DNA of 64,000 nt from Promethearchaeota archaeon (GTDB lineage: Archaea > Asgardarchaeota > Lokiarchaeia > Sigyniarchaeales > SOKP01): NCBI GenBank assembly GCA_016840085.1, contig JAEOTA010000088.1:62001-126000 (forward strand). Reading direction: 5' to 3'. The translations under genes and the position numbers were made by a program. Of this stretch, positions 63,942-64,000 are shown in pieces (position 1 is the first letter of the stretch; every line of letters begins with the position of its first letter). The notes below the pieces were generated by a model. It was not told the origin of the DNA, did not search any database, and worked only from the letters and a program-made list of their open reading frames with translations.

Positions 63942-64000
63942 ATGGAAGAAAAAGATTTAACCATAAAAAGAGAAGGTCTAGCAAATTTTTATATTCATAC
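63942..64000 (+). CDS. Start of a further gene, truncated by the window end
   Basis: From ATG 63942 the frame is open for 19 codons to the window edge (MEEKDLTIKREGLANFYIH). No product can be named from so little. The A-rich bases before the ATG and the end of the preceding gene fit a real start. Confidence 0.4.
   Translation, partial: MEEKDLTIKREGLANFYIH

Overview
The window is AT-rich DNA that reads as an Asgard archaeon, most likely of the Lokiarchaeia (Promethearchaeota). Archaeal information-processing genes (MCM helicase, type II methionine aminopeptidase, a RadB-like recombinase, Sec61-beta, tRNA-Gln) sit beside eukaryotic-signature genes: a Rab/Arf-like small GTPase, a roadblock/LC7 protein, two TRAPP/Bet3-like proteins, a ribophorin I (OST1)-like protein, a Trm112-like protein and an Alg7/GPT-like transferase. 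Several genes look bacterial in type (LeuRS, long-form triosephosphate isomerase, TlyA). The taxonomy is an inference from gene content.

Layout. 1-3.8 kb: 3' end of mcm, a small GTPase, a histone-deacetylase-family hydrolase, and a proline-rich/coiled-coil/zinc-ribbon protein. 4.1-15.8 kb: a plus-strand cluster with a membrane-anchored transglutaminase-like protein carrying Ig-like repeats, three genes sharing a DUF4129-like helical module, a MoxR AAA+ ATPase, a DUF58/vWA protein and a membrane/coiled-coil protein. This resembles the bacterial MoxR-DUF58-TgpA clusters, but the transglutaminase appears to lack its catalytic Cys and His. 15.9-21.1 kb (minus): a probable cofactor operon with two radical SAM proteins of LipS1/LipS2 type around a lipoate ligase, then a CofE-nitroreductase fusion (FbiB-like) and CofD. 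21.3-27.1 kb: bacterial-type leuS, a longin-like protein, tpiA, an HdrC-like protein and thioredoxin.

27.4-36.2 kb is accessory. A pair of TRAPP-like genes is followed by a minus-strand island with an HTH-rich orphan, a zinc-metallopeptidase-like protein and two DUF4238 paralogues. The island is closed by a diverged, truncated copy of the 3' end of the second TRAPP-like gene. An orphan and a roadblock gene follow.

36.4-43.1 kb: map, two glycosyltransferase-like genes, a MazG-like gene, sec61-beta diverging from a ribophorin I-like gene, a Trm112-like gene, and tRNA-Gln(UUG) with an unusual C33. 43.4-44.5 kb holds the most unexpected item: an ORF with one in-frame TGA that would form a CxxU motif just outside a membrane anchor, convergent with a CcdA-like thiol-electron transporter. 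This is a candidate selenoprotein. 44.7-46.0 kb: a TnpB element bounded by a perfect 18-bp inverted repeat. 46.1-51.0 kb: Alg7-like transferase, M48 peptidase, UbiA-family prenyltransferase. 51.3-58.8 kb: a complete family-5 peptide ABC transporter with a tandem 12-bp repeat against its TATA box. 58.9-64 kb: DUF362, TlyA, an HGSNAT-like acyltransferase, a divergent RuvC-fold/RadB-like pair, and the start of one more gene.

The genes suggest three themes: N-glycosylation and translocation (Alg7-like, ribophorin-like, Sec61-beta, glycosyltransferases); cofactor synthesis (lipoate, F420) with redox proteins (HdrC, thioredoxin, CcdA and its candidate partner); and small GTPase/TRAPP/longin/roadblock proteins. 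All family assignments come from motif reading without database searches.
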